The notes under the pieces are model-generated. The model searched no databases, was not told the DNA's origin, and was given only the letters and a program-made list of their open reading frames with translations. 64,000 bases of DNA from Roseateles_B sp051857535. GTDB taxonomy: Bacteria; Pseudomonadota; Gammaproteobacteria; Burkholderiales; Burkholderiaceae_C. Every line of letters begins with the position of its first letter. The stretch's first letter is position 1. Of the stretch, positions 18,781 through 27,161 are shown piece by piece. The translations under genes and the position numbers were made by a program. The stretch is from assembly GCF_051857535.1 (NCBI RefSeq), contig NZ_JBPZGY010000013.1:80210-144209 (forward strand). Direction: 5' to 3'.

Positions 18781-20061
18781 ATGTCGGAGGCCCCCTCCAC
18801 CGCAGCCGCTGACGAGGCCTCGATCCGGGGCGGCTTCCTGCGCTTCTGCGTGGGCGACGTGGCGACCCAGCTGGGATCGGCACTCTCCCTGGTGCTGCTG
18901 CCGCTGATCGCCGTCACGGCGCTGCACGCCACACCGCTGCAGGTGGGGATGCTCACCGCCTGCGACCGGCTGCCCTTCATCTTCTTCAGCCTGGTCGCCG
19001 GACTGGCGGCCGACCGCTGGGAGCGTCGGCGCATCCTGCTCGTTTGCAACCTGGCACGTGCAGCGCTCATTGCAGGCGTGCTGGCCGCCGAGCAGCTGAA
19101 CGGGCTCGGCATCATGACTTTTGCCGTCGCCATGTTCCTCATCGGTTCGGCCAATGTCTATTTCGAGGTCGCGTACTGGACCTTCGTGCCGGCACTCCTG
19201 CCGCCCTCGCGCATCGCCCGAGGTAACGGCACCCTGGCTGCCATCGCTGGCGCAGCGGAGATGATCGGCCCGGCCGCGGCGGGCCTTCTTCTCAAGTTCG
19301 GGACGCTGGCCGGTGCGCTCGCCTGCAATGGCATGCTCTTCCTCTGCGGAGCGGGCGTGCTGGCCACCCTGCCGCCGCTGGCCCCCGGGGCGCAGGAGCC
19401 CGGCAAGGGCGGCGGCTTTGCGGCCATCCGGGCCGGCATGAAGGCCTTGCTGGGCCGCCCCGAGCTCAGGTCCTTGGTCTTGACCGGCATGGTGTGGAAT
19501 GCGCTGGCCAGCGGCGCCACCCCGCAGGTGCTGGTGCATATGAGCCAGACCCTGGGCTTCTCGCCCGCCGACATCGGCCTGGTGCTCGCAGCCCAGGGCC
19601 TGGGCGGGATGCTGGGCTCGCTGGTGGCAGGGGAGGTCGCCGCGCGAGCAGGTGCGAAGCGGGCGATCTTCCTCGGCGCGATGGTCTATGGCCTGGGCTC
19701 CCTGGCACTGACGCTGGTACACGGCAAGGGCGCTGCGGCGGTCGGGGCCATGGGGGCCTTGCTGCTGGTCTCCGCGGCGGGCTCATCGGTGGGCGTGGTC
19801 TGCATCATCAGCCAACGCCAGACCCTGACCCCGCAGCAGCTGCTCGGCCGAGTGACCGCTGGCTTCCGCTTCATGACCTGGGGCGTCATGCCGCCTGCCG
19901 CACTGGCCGGCGGCCTGCTGGCGCAGGGACTGGGTACGCGGGCAACGATAGGGCTGGCGGCCGCGGCCGGCCTGTGCATCCTGCTGCTGGCGATGCTTCG
20001 TTCGCCCCGGCAGCAGGCCTGTGAACCTGGGGCTGAACCTGGGGCTGAATCCGGGGCATGA
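18781..20061 (+). CDS. MFS exporter (DHA3/enterobactin-exporter type)
   Basis: A 426-residue major facilitator with about 12 hydrophobic segments. The loop 2-3 motif appears as GLAADRWERRRILL, typical of drug or siderophore exporters in the DHA3 group. A low-complexity tail of repeated EPGA units ends the protein. It is the last gene of the operon, 10 bp after the ATP-grasp gene, with GAGGGCGG before the start. Export of the operon's product, or self-resistance, is the simplest reading. The product itself is not identified. Confidence 0.85.
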   Translation: MSEAPSTAAADEASIRGGFLRFCVGDVATQLGSALSLVLLPLIAVTALHATPLQVGMLTACDRLPFIFFSLVAGLAADRWERRRILLVCNLARAALIAGVLAAEQLNGLGIMTFAVAMFLIGSANVYFEVAYWTFVPALLPPSRIARGNGTLAAIAGAAEMIGPAAAGLLLKFGTLAGALACNGMLFLCGAGVLATLPPLAPGAQEPGKGGGFAAIRAGMKALLGRPELRSLVLTGMVWNALASGATPQVLVHMSQTLGFSPADIGLVLAAQGLGGMLGSLVAGEVAARAGAKRAIFLGAMVYGLGSLALTLVHGKGAAAVGAMGALLLVSAAGSSVGVVCIISQRQTLTPQQLLGRVTAGFRFMTWGVMPPAALAGGLLAQGLGTRATIGLAAAAGLCILLLAMLRSPRQQACEPGAEPGAESGA

Positions 20062-20067
20062 CCCCGG
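20051..20067 (+). terminator. Possible hairpin at the operon end
   Basis: CCGGGG (20051-20056) pairs with CCCCGG (20062-20067) around a 5-nt loop and spans the MFS stop codon. There is no T-run, so termination is only a guess. Confidence 0.25.
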
Positions 20068-20378
20068 GGCTGCCCCCCGGTGCAGGGGCCCGGTGCGCGC
20101 AAGAAGCCTGCACTCAGCCCCGCGTCGGCGATGGCGGTGCAGCGAACGGGTCGCCCTGTGAGCGCAAGCGGTCCAGCCCCGCGGATCCGAAAGCCAAGCC
20201 AGCGCCCGCTGCGGGTGCACCGCAGTCGGTGGATTGAGCATGCCCTGCCCCGAGCGGCCGGCCTGGGTCCGCGGGACAATCGCGCCCAGGCCTGAGGCCC
20301 TTCGCCTCTCGCGGCAACGGCCCGCCCGAACATCGCCGCGCCCCGGCCTGTCTTGCACCAGCCCCCAGGAAACCACAC
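20062..20378 (+). other. Intergenic stretch between the MFS gene and gloA
   Basis: About 317 bp with no supportable gene. Short open frames here have poor codon use and no ribosome sites. It probably holds the gloA promoter, but no clear -35/-10 pair is visible. Confidence 0.5.
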
Positions 20379-20828
20379 ATGCTCACTTACCTGCACACCA
20401 TGGTCCGCGTCAACGACCTGGACCAGTCCCTGAAGTTCTACCGCGATGCCCTGGGCCTTCGCGAGGTGCGCCGCACCGAGCACGAGGCCGGCCGCTTTAC
20501 CCTGGTCTACCTGGCCGCCCCCGGTAACGCCGACGGCCCCTTTCAGCCCCAGGTCGAGCTGACCTACAACTGGCCTGCTCCCGATGGCACGGCCGAGACC
20601 TACACCGGTGGCCGCAATTTCGGACATCTGGCCTTTGCCGTGGACGACATCTACGCCGCCTGCCAGCGACTGGCCGAGCATGGCGTGACGATTTCCCGCC
20701 CACCCAGGGATGGACGCATGGCCTTCGTGCGCTCGCCCGACAACATCTCCATCGAGTTGCTGCAGAATGGACCCGCCCTGGCTCCCGCGGAGCCCTGGGC
20801 ATCCATGCCCAACACCGGCAGCTGGTGA
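20379..20828 (+). CDS. gloA: Lactoylglutathione lyase (glyoxalase I)
   Basis: A 149-residue glyoxalase I. It converts the methylglyoxal-glutathione hemithioacetal to S-lactoylglutathione in the cytoplasm. The N-terminal HTMVRVNDLDQSLKFYRDALG and internal TYNWPAPDGTAETYTGG match bacterial GloA, including the shorter, usually Ni-dependent class. Metal-ligand candidates are His6, the His in FGHLAFAVDD and the Glu in ISIELLQ. Length is normal. The gene appears to be monocistronic. Confidence 0.93.
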   Translation: MLTYLHTMVRVNDLDQSLKFYRDALGLREVRRTEHEAGRFTLVYLAAPGNADGPFQPQVELTYNWPAPDGTAETYTGGRNFGHLAFAVDDIYAACQRLAEHGVTISRPPRDGRMAFVRSPDNISIELLQNGPALAPAEPWASMPNTGSW

Positions 20829-20865
20829 TGCACCGGGGCCGGCGCAGCAGCGTCGAAGGAGCGTC

Positions 20866-21804
20866 ATGCCGGCCCTTACCCACCGCCCGTCTTCCATCGC
20901 TTCCACCGCCCTGGCGGCCGGGCCCGCCCTCCTGCTGGTCATGATGGCTGCCCTGGCGCCAGCCGGCTCGGCGTGGGCGCAGGGCAAGCTGCTGCTCACG
21001 GGGGGTGTCAGCAGCATCGATGGTGCGGCCGGCGGCGGCCTGACCCCCTGGGCCCTGATCGGCAGCTATGCCAGCCCCGGCGAGATCGGCGCCACGGCCT
21101 TCCTCACGCGGGTCCATACGCAGGACTACGGGCTGACGGCCTATGGCGCCGCGCTTGGCCTGCATGACCGCTTCGAGCTTTCCATCGCGCGCCAGGACTT
21201 CAGCACCGGTCCTGCCGGCACGGCCCTGGGTCTGCCGGGGCTGCATCTGAAGCAGGACATCTTCGGAGCCAAATGGCGCCTGGCCGGCGATGCCATCCTC
21301 GACAGCGACCGCTGGATGCCCCAGCTGAGCCTGGGCCTCGAGCACAAGCGCAGTCACGCAGGGGGCCTCGCCCCCACACTGGCCAGCCTGGGCGCGCGGG
21401 CGAACGACACCGAGCTCTACCTCAGCGCCACCAAGCTGCTGCTGCGCCAGAGCACCTTGCTGAACCTGACGCTGCGGGCCACGCGGGCCAACCAGAACGG
21501 ACTGCTGGGCTTTGGCGGGGAGGCAAGCAGCCGCTTCAGCCTGCGGCCGGAACTGTCCATGGCCTATCTCATCAATCGCCGGCTGGCCGTGGGTGTCGAG
21601 TACCGAGCCAAGCCGGACAAGCTCAATCCCTCCGCCCTGGGCCAGGGCTTGGCCGAGCAGGACTGGAAAGATCTGTTCATCGCCTGGACGCCGAGCAAGC
21701 AGTTCTCGCTGACCGCCGCCTACGTGGACCTGGGGGCCGTCGTGCCCGGCATCGTGCCGCGCAGGCAGACCGGGCTCTATGTCTCGGCGCAACTGGCCTA
21801 CTGA
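20866..21804 (+). CDS. DUF3034 family exported protein
   Basis: A 312-residue protein with a signal peptide ending near PAGSAWAQ (about residue 35). The mature part starts with KLLLTGGVSSIDGAAGGGLTP and contains alternating polar/hydrophobic strands (ATAFLTRVHTQDYGLTAYGAALGLHDRFELS), the pattern of an outer-membrane beta-barrel. This matches the DUF3034 family, of unknown function. The ATG at 20866 has AAGGAG about 8 nt upstream. The truncated-haemoglobin ORF begins at its stop codon, so the two are probably co-transcribed. Confidence 0.85.
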   Translation: MPALTHRPSSIASTALAAGPALLLVMMAALAPAGSAWAQGKLLLTGGVSSIDGAAGGGLTPWALIGSYASPGEIGATAFLTRVHTQDYGLTAYGAALGLHDRFELSIARQDFSTGPAGTALGLPGLHLKQDIFGAKWRLAGDAILDSDRWMPQLSLGLEHKRSHAGGLAPTLASLGARANDTELYLSATKLLLRQSTLLNLTLRATRANQNGLLGFGGEASSRFSLRPELSMAYLINRRLAVGVEYRAKPDKLNPSALGQGLAEQDWKDLFIAWTPSKQFSLTAAYVDLGAVVPGIVPRRQTGLYVSAQLAY

Positions 21805-21867
21805 ATGATCCGCCGAAGCACCGACGCCATGCCAGCCGCTGCACAGACCTCACCAAGGAAGCTGCCG

Positions 21868-22353
21868 ATGAACGCCCCTGCCTCGCTCGCCCGGTCCCGC
21901 TCGCGCAGCCCCTGGCGGGCACTGATCAGCGCACTGCTCTGCACATGGGTCGGCACACTGATGGCCGCGCAGGCCTGGGCCCAGCCCGCCCGTGCCGACG
22001 ACAAGCTCTACACGCAGCTAGGCGCCAGGCCTGGACTGGAGGCCGTGGTCGACGGCCTGCTGCAGCGAGCCACGCAGGACCCGCGCATCAAGGACTTCTT
22101 CAAGGACACCAACCTCAAGTTCCTGCACACCCAGCTGGTGGATCAGCTGTGCGCGGTGACGGGCGGCCCTTGCCGCTACGAGGGCGAAACCATGAAGAAT
22201 GCCCATGAAGCCATGGGCCTGAGCCAGGCCCACTTCAACGCCCTGGTCGAGGACCTGCAGGACGCGCTGGATGCGGCCGGCGTGCCCTTTGCCACGCAGG
22301 GGCGTCTGCTGGCCCTGCTGGCTCCCATGCACCGGGACATCGTCACCCGCTGA
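21868..22353 (+). CDS. Periplasmic group 1 truncated haemoglobin
   Basis: A 161-residue protein. A signal peptide (about 1-37, ending QAWAQ) precedes a 2-on-2 globin domain: LYTQLGARPGLEAVVDGLL, DFFKDTNLKFL, and the proximal haem ligand His113 in MKNAHEAMGLS. Group 1 truncated haemoglobins bind oxygen or nitric oxide, usually in the cytoplasm, so the export signal is notable. The ATG at 21868 is preferred over one at 21805 because AAGGAAG lies about 8 nt upstream and the signal peptide then starts the protein. The DUF3034 gene is immediately upstream. Confidence 0.85.
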   Translation: MNAPASLARSRSRSPWRALISALLCTWVGTLMAAQAWAQPARADDKLYTQLGARPGLEAVVDGLLQRATQDPRIKDFFKDTNLKFLHTQLVDQLCAVTGGPCRYEGETMKNAHEAMGLSQAHFNALVEDLQDALDAAGVPFATQGRLLALLAPMHRDIVTR

Positions 22354-22374
22354 GGGGCGGGCGTGACAGGCGTC

Positions 22375-22524
22375 TCAATGCGAGCGTTGGGCGGCGGCGC
22401 TGTCGTCCTTCATGTGCTTGAGGAAGTAGCGCAGGTAGAAAGCGCCCATGCCCAGGGTGATGGTCAGCACGGTCAGGCTCATCAGGCCCACGTCGCTGGT
22501 GAACAGCAGCTCGAATGCTTTCAT
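22375..22524 (-). CDS. DUF3149 small membrane protein
   Basis: A 49-residue ORF read from 22524 to the TGA at 22375. It begins MKAFELLFTSDVGLMSL, has one hydrophobic helix (VLTITLGMGAFYLRYFL) and a short charged tail. This matches the DUF3149 family of tiny inner-membrane proteins common in Betaproteobacteria. The family has no known function. It is read against the haemoglobin and next genes, which lie on the other strand. Confidence 0.75.
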   Translation of the reverse strand: MKAFELLFTSDVGLMSLTVLTITLGMGAFYLRYFLKHMKDDSAAAQRSH

Positions 22525-22545
22525 GGCGGAATCCGGAAGTCGTTG

Positions 22546-23019
22546 ATGGAACCCTCATTGAAGGCTCGCCTAGCCGGCCTGTCCTTGCCCTGGCGCAAAC
22601 CAGCGGCGCCCGGCGGCAAGGTGGTGGGGGCGACTCTGCGCTGGCTCAAGCCGCTGGTCGCGCTCCTGCTGGCAGCCTCGGCAGCGCCGACGCTGGCCGA
22701 GCCCTGGGAGCGGCGCCCGGTGCCCGTCCCCAGCCTGTCCGAGGTCAGCCGGGCCTACCGCCGCCACGTGGAGGCGAACAACGCCGAGATCATCGAGGAG
22801 CTGGGTGCGAAGAAGGCGCGCCAGTACCTGGTGCGCATCGTCGAGCTGGAAGCCGTGCGTTGCGAGTTCCACTCGGGGCGCAGCCATCTGTGCCGCATCA
22901 TCGTCAGCATCGAGGTCAACGGCCGTGTCGGCCCGCGCCGGGCGGGTGACGCCCTGATGACGCCGGACGAGGACGAGCGGGAGGGCTGGAAGCTGCGGAT
23001 GCTGCGACGGCCGCGCTAG
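22546..23019 (+). CDS. Hypothetical exported protein
   Basis: A 157-residue protein of no recognised family. A basic N-terminus is followed by a hydrophobic segment (WLKPLVALLLAASAAPTLAE, about 33-52) consistent with a signal peptide. The mature part is charged and has paired cysteines in RCEFHSGRSHLCRI, which could form a disulphide. The ATG at 22546 has GGAAG upstream and lies 21 bp from the start of the divergent DUF3149 gene. It overlaps the DUF2145 gene tail-to-tail by 4 bp. Confidence 0.65.
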   Translation: MEPSLKARLAGLSLPWRKPAAPGGKVVGATLRWLKPLVALLLAASAAPTLAEPWERRPVPVPSLSEVSRAYRRHVEANNAEIIEELGAKKARQYLVRIVELEAVRCEFHSGRSHLCRIIVSIEVNGRVGPRRAGDALMTPDEDEREGWKLRMLRRPR

Positions 23020-23921
23020 TCCCCGGTCGCCCGCAGACGGTCCCCGGGCTGCAGCACGCAGGCGGCCTGCGGGTCGAAGCCTCCCTCTCGCTGGATCAGT
23101 CCCTCGGGCGCCTCACAGACATCGACCCGGCGTGCAGCGGGGAAGCGCTGCTGCAGCCAGTCCATCAAGCCCTGGGGCAGGCTGATGCGCAGCCGGGCCG
23201 CCGCGAGGTCCTCCTCCGGATGCTCGGCCAGGTGCAGCCAGGGGCTGAAAGCCGCCAGCCACAGCCAAGGCCGCCCGGGAAGCTGCAGCACCGTACCGCC
23301 ATAGCCCTGCTCGCGCAGCCAGGCCTGGGCCTGGGCCCGGTCCTGCGCCTCACCCCAGGCTGCGGCCAGCAGCTCGGCCAGCCACTGGTTGCAGTTCTGG
23401 AAGCGAAGGCCAAATACATAGGCATTGGCACTGTAGGCCGGATTCACCAGCCCCAGGGCGCGGCCATTGTCCAGGGCCAGGGCACGCAGCGTCTCGCTGG
23501 CCTCGGGCGGTAGCAGCAGGACGGCCACGAAGCCCTGCTCGGGTCGCTGACTGCCCCGCACGAAGGCGGCCAGTCCCTGGTCGAACAGGCGCGGGCGACC
23601 GCTGTCGCAGTCGAAATAGAGCTGGCGCACGGCCCAGGGGCCGGCCGGGTTGTCGCGCAAGGCCAGACCGGCATGCGAGTAGCGCTGCCCCCAGCGGCGC
23701 AGGTCCAGGCCGTCGCGCGCGACCAGGGCCAGGTCTTGCCCACCAGCCTCCATCAGCTCGCGCAGGACAGCACTGAAGCGCAGGGCCCGTGCCTGCTCGG
23801 CCACGCTGGCCTCGCGCTCGCGGCTGCACAGCAGCTGCGTGCCGGCCTGGCTCGCCAGCGGCAGCAACAGCGCCACCACCAGCGTCAGCAAGCCCAGCAG
23901 GCCACGCCTGGCCCGGCTCAC
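23016..23921 (-). CDS. DUF2145 family exported protein
   Basis: A 301-residue protein with a cleavable signal peptide (1-27). Conserved features are RYSHAGLALRDNPAGPW (about 80-96), the VRQLYFDCDSGRPRLFDQGL block and FQNCNQWLAELLAAAWG. Together these match DUF2145 and resemble NlpC/P60-type papain folds, with His and Cys residues in plausible catalytic order (HAGLA, then NCNQW). That catalytic idea is inference. The start overlaps the end of the upstream gene (ATGA), so the pair is co-translated. Confidence 0.82.
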   Translation of the reverse strand: MSRARRGLLGLLTLVVALLLPLASQAGTQLLCSREREASVAEQARALRFSAVLRELMEAGGQDLALVARDGLDLRRWGQRYSHAGLALRDNPAGPWAVRQLYFDCDSGRPRLFDQGLAAFVRGSQRPEQGFVAVLLLPPEASETLRALALDNGRALGLVNPAYSANAYVFGLRFQNCNQWLAELLAAAWGEAQDRAQAQAWLREQGYGGTVLQLPGRPWLWLAAFSPWLHLAEHPEEDLAAARLRISLPQGLMDWLQQRFPAARRVDVCEAPEGLIQREGGFDPQAACVLQPGDRLRATGD

Positions 23922-24370
23922 AGCATCACGGCACGGCGCTGGAACTCGTGGCGCCAGCCCTCGTCCAAGGCCAGGAAGAAGGGCTGGTCAGCCCCCACAC
24001 GAGCGAAGGCCAGGCCGTAGGCGGGACGGCTCACCGCAATGAGATCCCCCCGGCTCAGCATCGCGCGCTCGCGCACCGCGGCAGGCAGAAGCAGGGTGAA
24101 GCGGCCGCCCTCGCCTTCCAGCTGCAGGCGCTCCAGATCTGGGCGGTCTTCCTGGGCCGCGATCTCGACCACCCGGTACTCGCCCGCGGCCACGCGGCGT
24201 CCGGTGGAGCTGTTGCTGGAGCCCTGGATGGAGTCGGACACGCTGCCCAGCGACTGCGAGGCGCTGCCGGAGGCCGAGGACACCGAGCTGCTGTCCGCCC
24301 AGGCCAGGGGCGCTTGGGCGGACAGGCAGGCCAGGGTCAGGACGGCAAGGAGTTGGCGCGACATGGACAT
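23918..24370 (-). CDS. Hypothetical exported protein next to DUF2145
   Basis: A 150-residue protein. Starting at MSMSRQLLAVLTLA it has a signal peptide ending near PLAWA, then a serine-rich linker (about 26-52) and a compact domain with VVEIAAQEDRPDLERLQLEG and DLIAVSRPAYGLAFAR. A longer frame upstream is rejected because it lacks a signal and is arginine-rich. It overlaps the DUF2145 gene by 4 bp, so the two probably act in the same process in the envelope. I recognise no family with confidence. Confidence 0.7.
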   Translation of the reverse strand: MSMSRQLLAVLTLACLSAQAPLAWADSSSVSSASGSASQSLGSVSDSIQGSSNSSTGRRVAAGEYRVVEIAAQEDRPDLERLQLEGEGGRFTLLLPAAVRERAMLSRGDLIAVSRPAYGLAFARVGADQPFFLALDEGWRHEFQRRAVML

Positions 24371-24490
24371 GGTCAGAGATGAGAAATGTGTACGGCGTCG
24401 CCGAGGCCCCAGCCCGACGCTGCGCCGGGCAGCGGGCGGGGGCGGGGGCCGCTGGTGCGACATGCTGCGGCCAGCATAGCGCCTGCCGGT

Positions 24491-27082
24491 TCAGGATGCT
24501 TCGAGCGGGGTCTCCTCGCTGGCGAACTGCCAGCGGTTGCGCCCCGCCGCCTTGGCGGCATACATGGCCAGGTCGGCCGCCCGCATCAGGCTCTCGACCG
24601 TGCGGCCATGCTGTGGAAAGCGGGCGATGCCCACAGACACGCCCACCACCACGCTCTGCCCCGCCAGCACCAGGGGCTGGCTCACCGACTCAATGAGGCG
24701 GCCCGCCACCTGTTCCAGCTCCTGCGGTCCGGCCGCCTGGTCCAGCAGCAGCACGAATTCGTCGCCGCCCAGGCGGGCCAGGGTGTCGGTGTCCCGCACC
24801 AGGGTACTCATGCGCGCGGCGACCTGGCGCAGCAGGGCATCGCCCTGGGCATGGCCCACGCTGTCGTTGACGGCCTTGAAGCCGTCCAGGTCCATGTACA
24901 TGAGGGCCAGCTCGCGGCGTTCACGGTGGGTCTGCCCCAACAGCCGGCTCAGACGCTCCGTCAGCAGGCTGCGGTTGGCCAGGCCGGTCAGCGCGTCGTG
25001 GAAGGCCAGGTGCTGCAGGCGCTCGTCACGGCGGCGACGCTCCGTGCCGTCGCTGAACACGTGCAGCAGGCGCTCCTCAGCCCCTGAGCTGGCCTCGTCC
25101 GGGATCAGGCTCAGGTCCAGCCACTGCAGAAAGGCCTCGCCGCTCTTGCGGCGCCGCCACAACTCGCCCTGCCAGTGGCCCTGGGCGCGCACGGCCTCAC
25201 GGGCCTGCGACTCCAGCACGGGATCGTCCCGTCCCAGCACGTCGGCAGAGCGCCCCAGCACGTCGGCGGACTCGAAACCGGTGATCGCGGTGAAGGCCGG
25301 ATTGACCGAGAGGATGAGGCCCTGGGCGTCCGTCACCATGACGGCATCCACCGTGGCACTGAACACCGAGGCCGCCAGCTGAAGCTCGCGCTGCGCAGTC
25401 TTGAGGGTGCTGACGTCGCTGCCCACCGCGAAGATGCCACGCACCTCGCCGCGGGCGTCGGTGTCAGGCACGTAGTGGACCAGGGTGTGACCCAGGCGGC
25501 CGTCGGGCCGGCGTATGCTGCGTTCGAAGGTCTGAGTCTGGCCCGCAAGCACGCCCTCGATGTAGGGCTTGGAGCGTTCGAAAGCCTCGGCCCCCAGGAC
25601 CTCGGGCATGCTCAGCTGCAGCATGTCTTCGCGGCTGCGGCCGTACCAGTCCTCGAAGGAGCGGCTGGCGAAGCGGCAGCTGAGGTCGCGGCGCCAGTAG
25701 GCGACCAGGCCGGGCACGGCATCGGCGATGTTGCGCAGCAGGCGGGCGTTCTCCAGCGCCTCCTGCGCGGCAGCCCGCGCCTGATCGCGGGTCTGCACCA
25801 GCTGAGCCTCGAAGGCCCGCCGCTCGGTGATGTCCTCCACCATGCCCACGAAGCCCAGGGGATCGCCTCGCAGGCTTTGAAGCTCCTGGGCACGGCTGCG
25901 CACATGGCGGACCTCCCCGCCGGGCCAGACCACGCGATAGGTCTCGTCAAAAGGCACTTTGCCCCCCTGGCTGCGCTGCGAGGCCAGGCGCACCCGCTCG
26001 CGGTCCTCCGGGTGGACGCGCGACAGCCAGGTCTCATGGCTCACCTGGGACGGAGCGATCTGGTAGATCTGGCGCCACTGCTCGTTGGTGTAGCCCGACT
26101 GCCCGCCGCGGTCCACCTGGAAGACGCCCACCGGCACGCAATCGCTGAGGCTGCGGAAGCGCTCGGCGCTGAGCGCCAGGGCCTGGGCCGCCTCCTCGCG
26201 CGCGGTGATGTCGCGGATGAACTCGGTGACGCCGGACTCCTCGCCGGCCAGGCGGGTCTCGGCCACCAGGGTGACGGACACCAGCAGACGCTGCCCGTCC
26301 AGGCGCAGCCGTTCGCTCTCGTGGCTCAGGGCCTCGCCGGCATCCAGCGCCTGGCGATTGTTGTGCTCGCGGGCCCGCAAGGATTCGGGCACCAGGGCCG
26401 CATGCGGGCGCCCCAGCAACTGCAGCGGGGCCGCGCCGAAGAGCCGTTCGGCTGCGGCGTTGGCCCGCCGGATGATGCCTTGCCCGTCGATGCTCAGGAT
26501 GGCATCGGCGCTGTGCTGCAACAGGGCTGCCGCACGGGCCGCCTCGGCCAGGGCATGGCGCTCGATGCGCAGGGCGCGACGCCCTTCCAGCATCTGGCTG
26601 GCCGCCAGCGCGAGCTGCTGCAGGATCTCTCGCTGTCTCGCATCCAGCTGCCGCGGCTCGCGGTCGATCACGCACAGCGTACCCACCTGCTCGCCGCCGC
26701 TGAGCTTCAGCGGGGCACCGGCATAGAAGCGGATGTGGGGGGAGGCCAGCACCAGCGGGTTCTCGGCGAAGCGCGAATCCAGGCGGGCGTCGGGCACCTC
26801 GAAGACCGCATCGCCCAGCACGGCATGGGCGCAAAAGGCCATCTCGCGGGGGGCTTCGCTCGTGCCGGGCAGGCCGACCTGTGCCTTGAACCATTGGCGC
26901 CGTTCATCCACCAGGCTGATCAGCGACACCGGCACTCCGCAGACCAGGGAGGCCGTGCGGACCAGGGCGTCGAACTCCGGCTCGGGCGGGCTGTCCAGCA
27001 CCTGCAGGGCCCGCAGGGCGGCCAGGGCGCGGTCCTCGTCCGCTCGAAGGGGGGCAGGCATCATGGTCCGATCATCGGTCAT
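24491..27082 (-). CDS. GAF-PAS diguanylate cyclase
   Basis: An 863-residue signalling protein with no membrane helices. Domains in order: GAF (about 20-165), four PAS units (about 175-295, 300-420, 430-550, 560-680) and a C-terminal GGDEF domain. The catalytic GGDEF motif is intact at 772-776, with an RxxD inhibitory site (RDTD, 763-766) five residues before it. It should make cyclic-di-GMP from GTP under product inhibition. There is no EAL domain. PAS4 contains an in-frame 21-bp duplication (SADVLGR twice). The ATG at 27082 places the GAF domain at the N-terminus; an ATG pair at 27064/27061 is possible. Confidence 0.9.
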   Translation of the reverse strand: MTDDRTMMPAPLRADEDRALAALRALQVLDSPPEPEFDALVRTASLVCGVPVSLISLVDERRQWFKAQVGLPGTSEAPREMAFCAHAVLGDAVFEVPDARLDSRFAENPLVLASPHIRFYAGAPLKLSGGEQVGTLCVIDREPRQLDARQREILQQLALAASQMLEGRRALRIERHALAEAARAAALLQHSADAILSIDGQGIIRRANAAAERLFGAAPLQLLGRPHAALVPESLRAREHNNRQALDAGEALSHESERLRLDGQRLLVSVTLVAETRLAGEESGVTEFIRDITAREEAAQALALSAERFRSLSDCVPVGVFQVDRGGQSGYTNEQWRQIYQIAPSQVSHETWLSRVHPEDRERVRLASQRSQGGKVPFDETYRVVWPGGEVRHVRSRAQELQSLRGDPLGFVGMVEDITERRAFEAQLVQTRDQARAAAQEALENARLLRNIADAVPGLVAYWRRDLSCRFASRSFEDWYGRSREDMLQLSMPEVLGAEAFERSKPYIEGVLAGQTQTFERSIRRPDGRLGHTLVHYVPDTDARGEVRGIFAVGSDVSTLKTAQRELQLAASVFSATVDAVMVTDAQGLILSVNPAFTAITGFESADVLGRSADVLGRDDPVLESQAREAVRAQGHWQGELWRRRKSGEAFLQWLDLSLIPDEASSGAEERLLHVFSDGTERRRRDERLQHLAFHDALTGLANRSLLTERLSRLLGQTHRERRELALMYMDLDGFKAVNDSVGHAQGDALLRQVAARMSTLVRDTDTLARLGGDEFVLLLDQAAGPQELEQVAGRLIESVSQPLVLAGQSVVVGVSVGIARFPQHGRTVESLMRAADLAMYAAKAAGRNRWQFASEETPLEAS
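25234..25268. repeat. In-frame 21-bp tandem duplication in the PAS4 coding region
   Basis: The 14-mer CCCAGCACGTCGGC occurs at 25234-25247 and 25255-25268, offset by 21 bp. It encodes SADVLGR twice in the diguanylate cyclase. Confidence 0.8.
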
Positions 27083-27161
27083 GCCACGGCGGACTTGAAA
27101 GTGCTCCCGCCCCTCCCCCGCGGCCAAGGGGCGTGCACGGTTCACGGCCGGAGCGGCCGCG

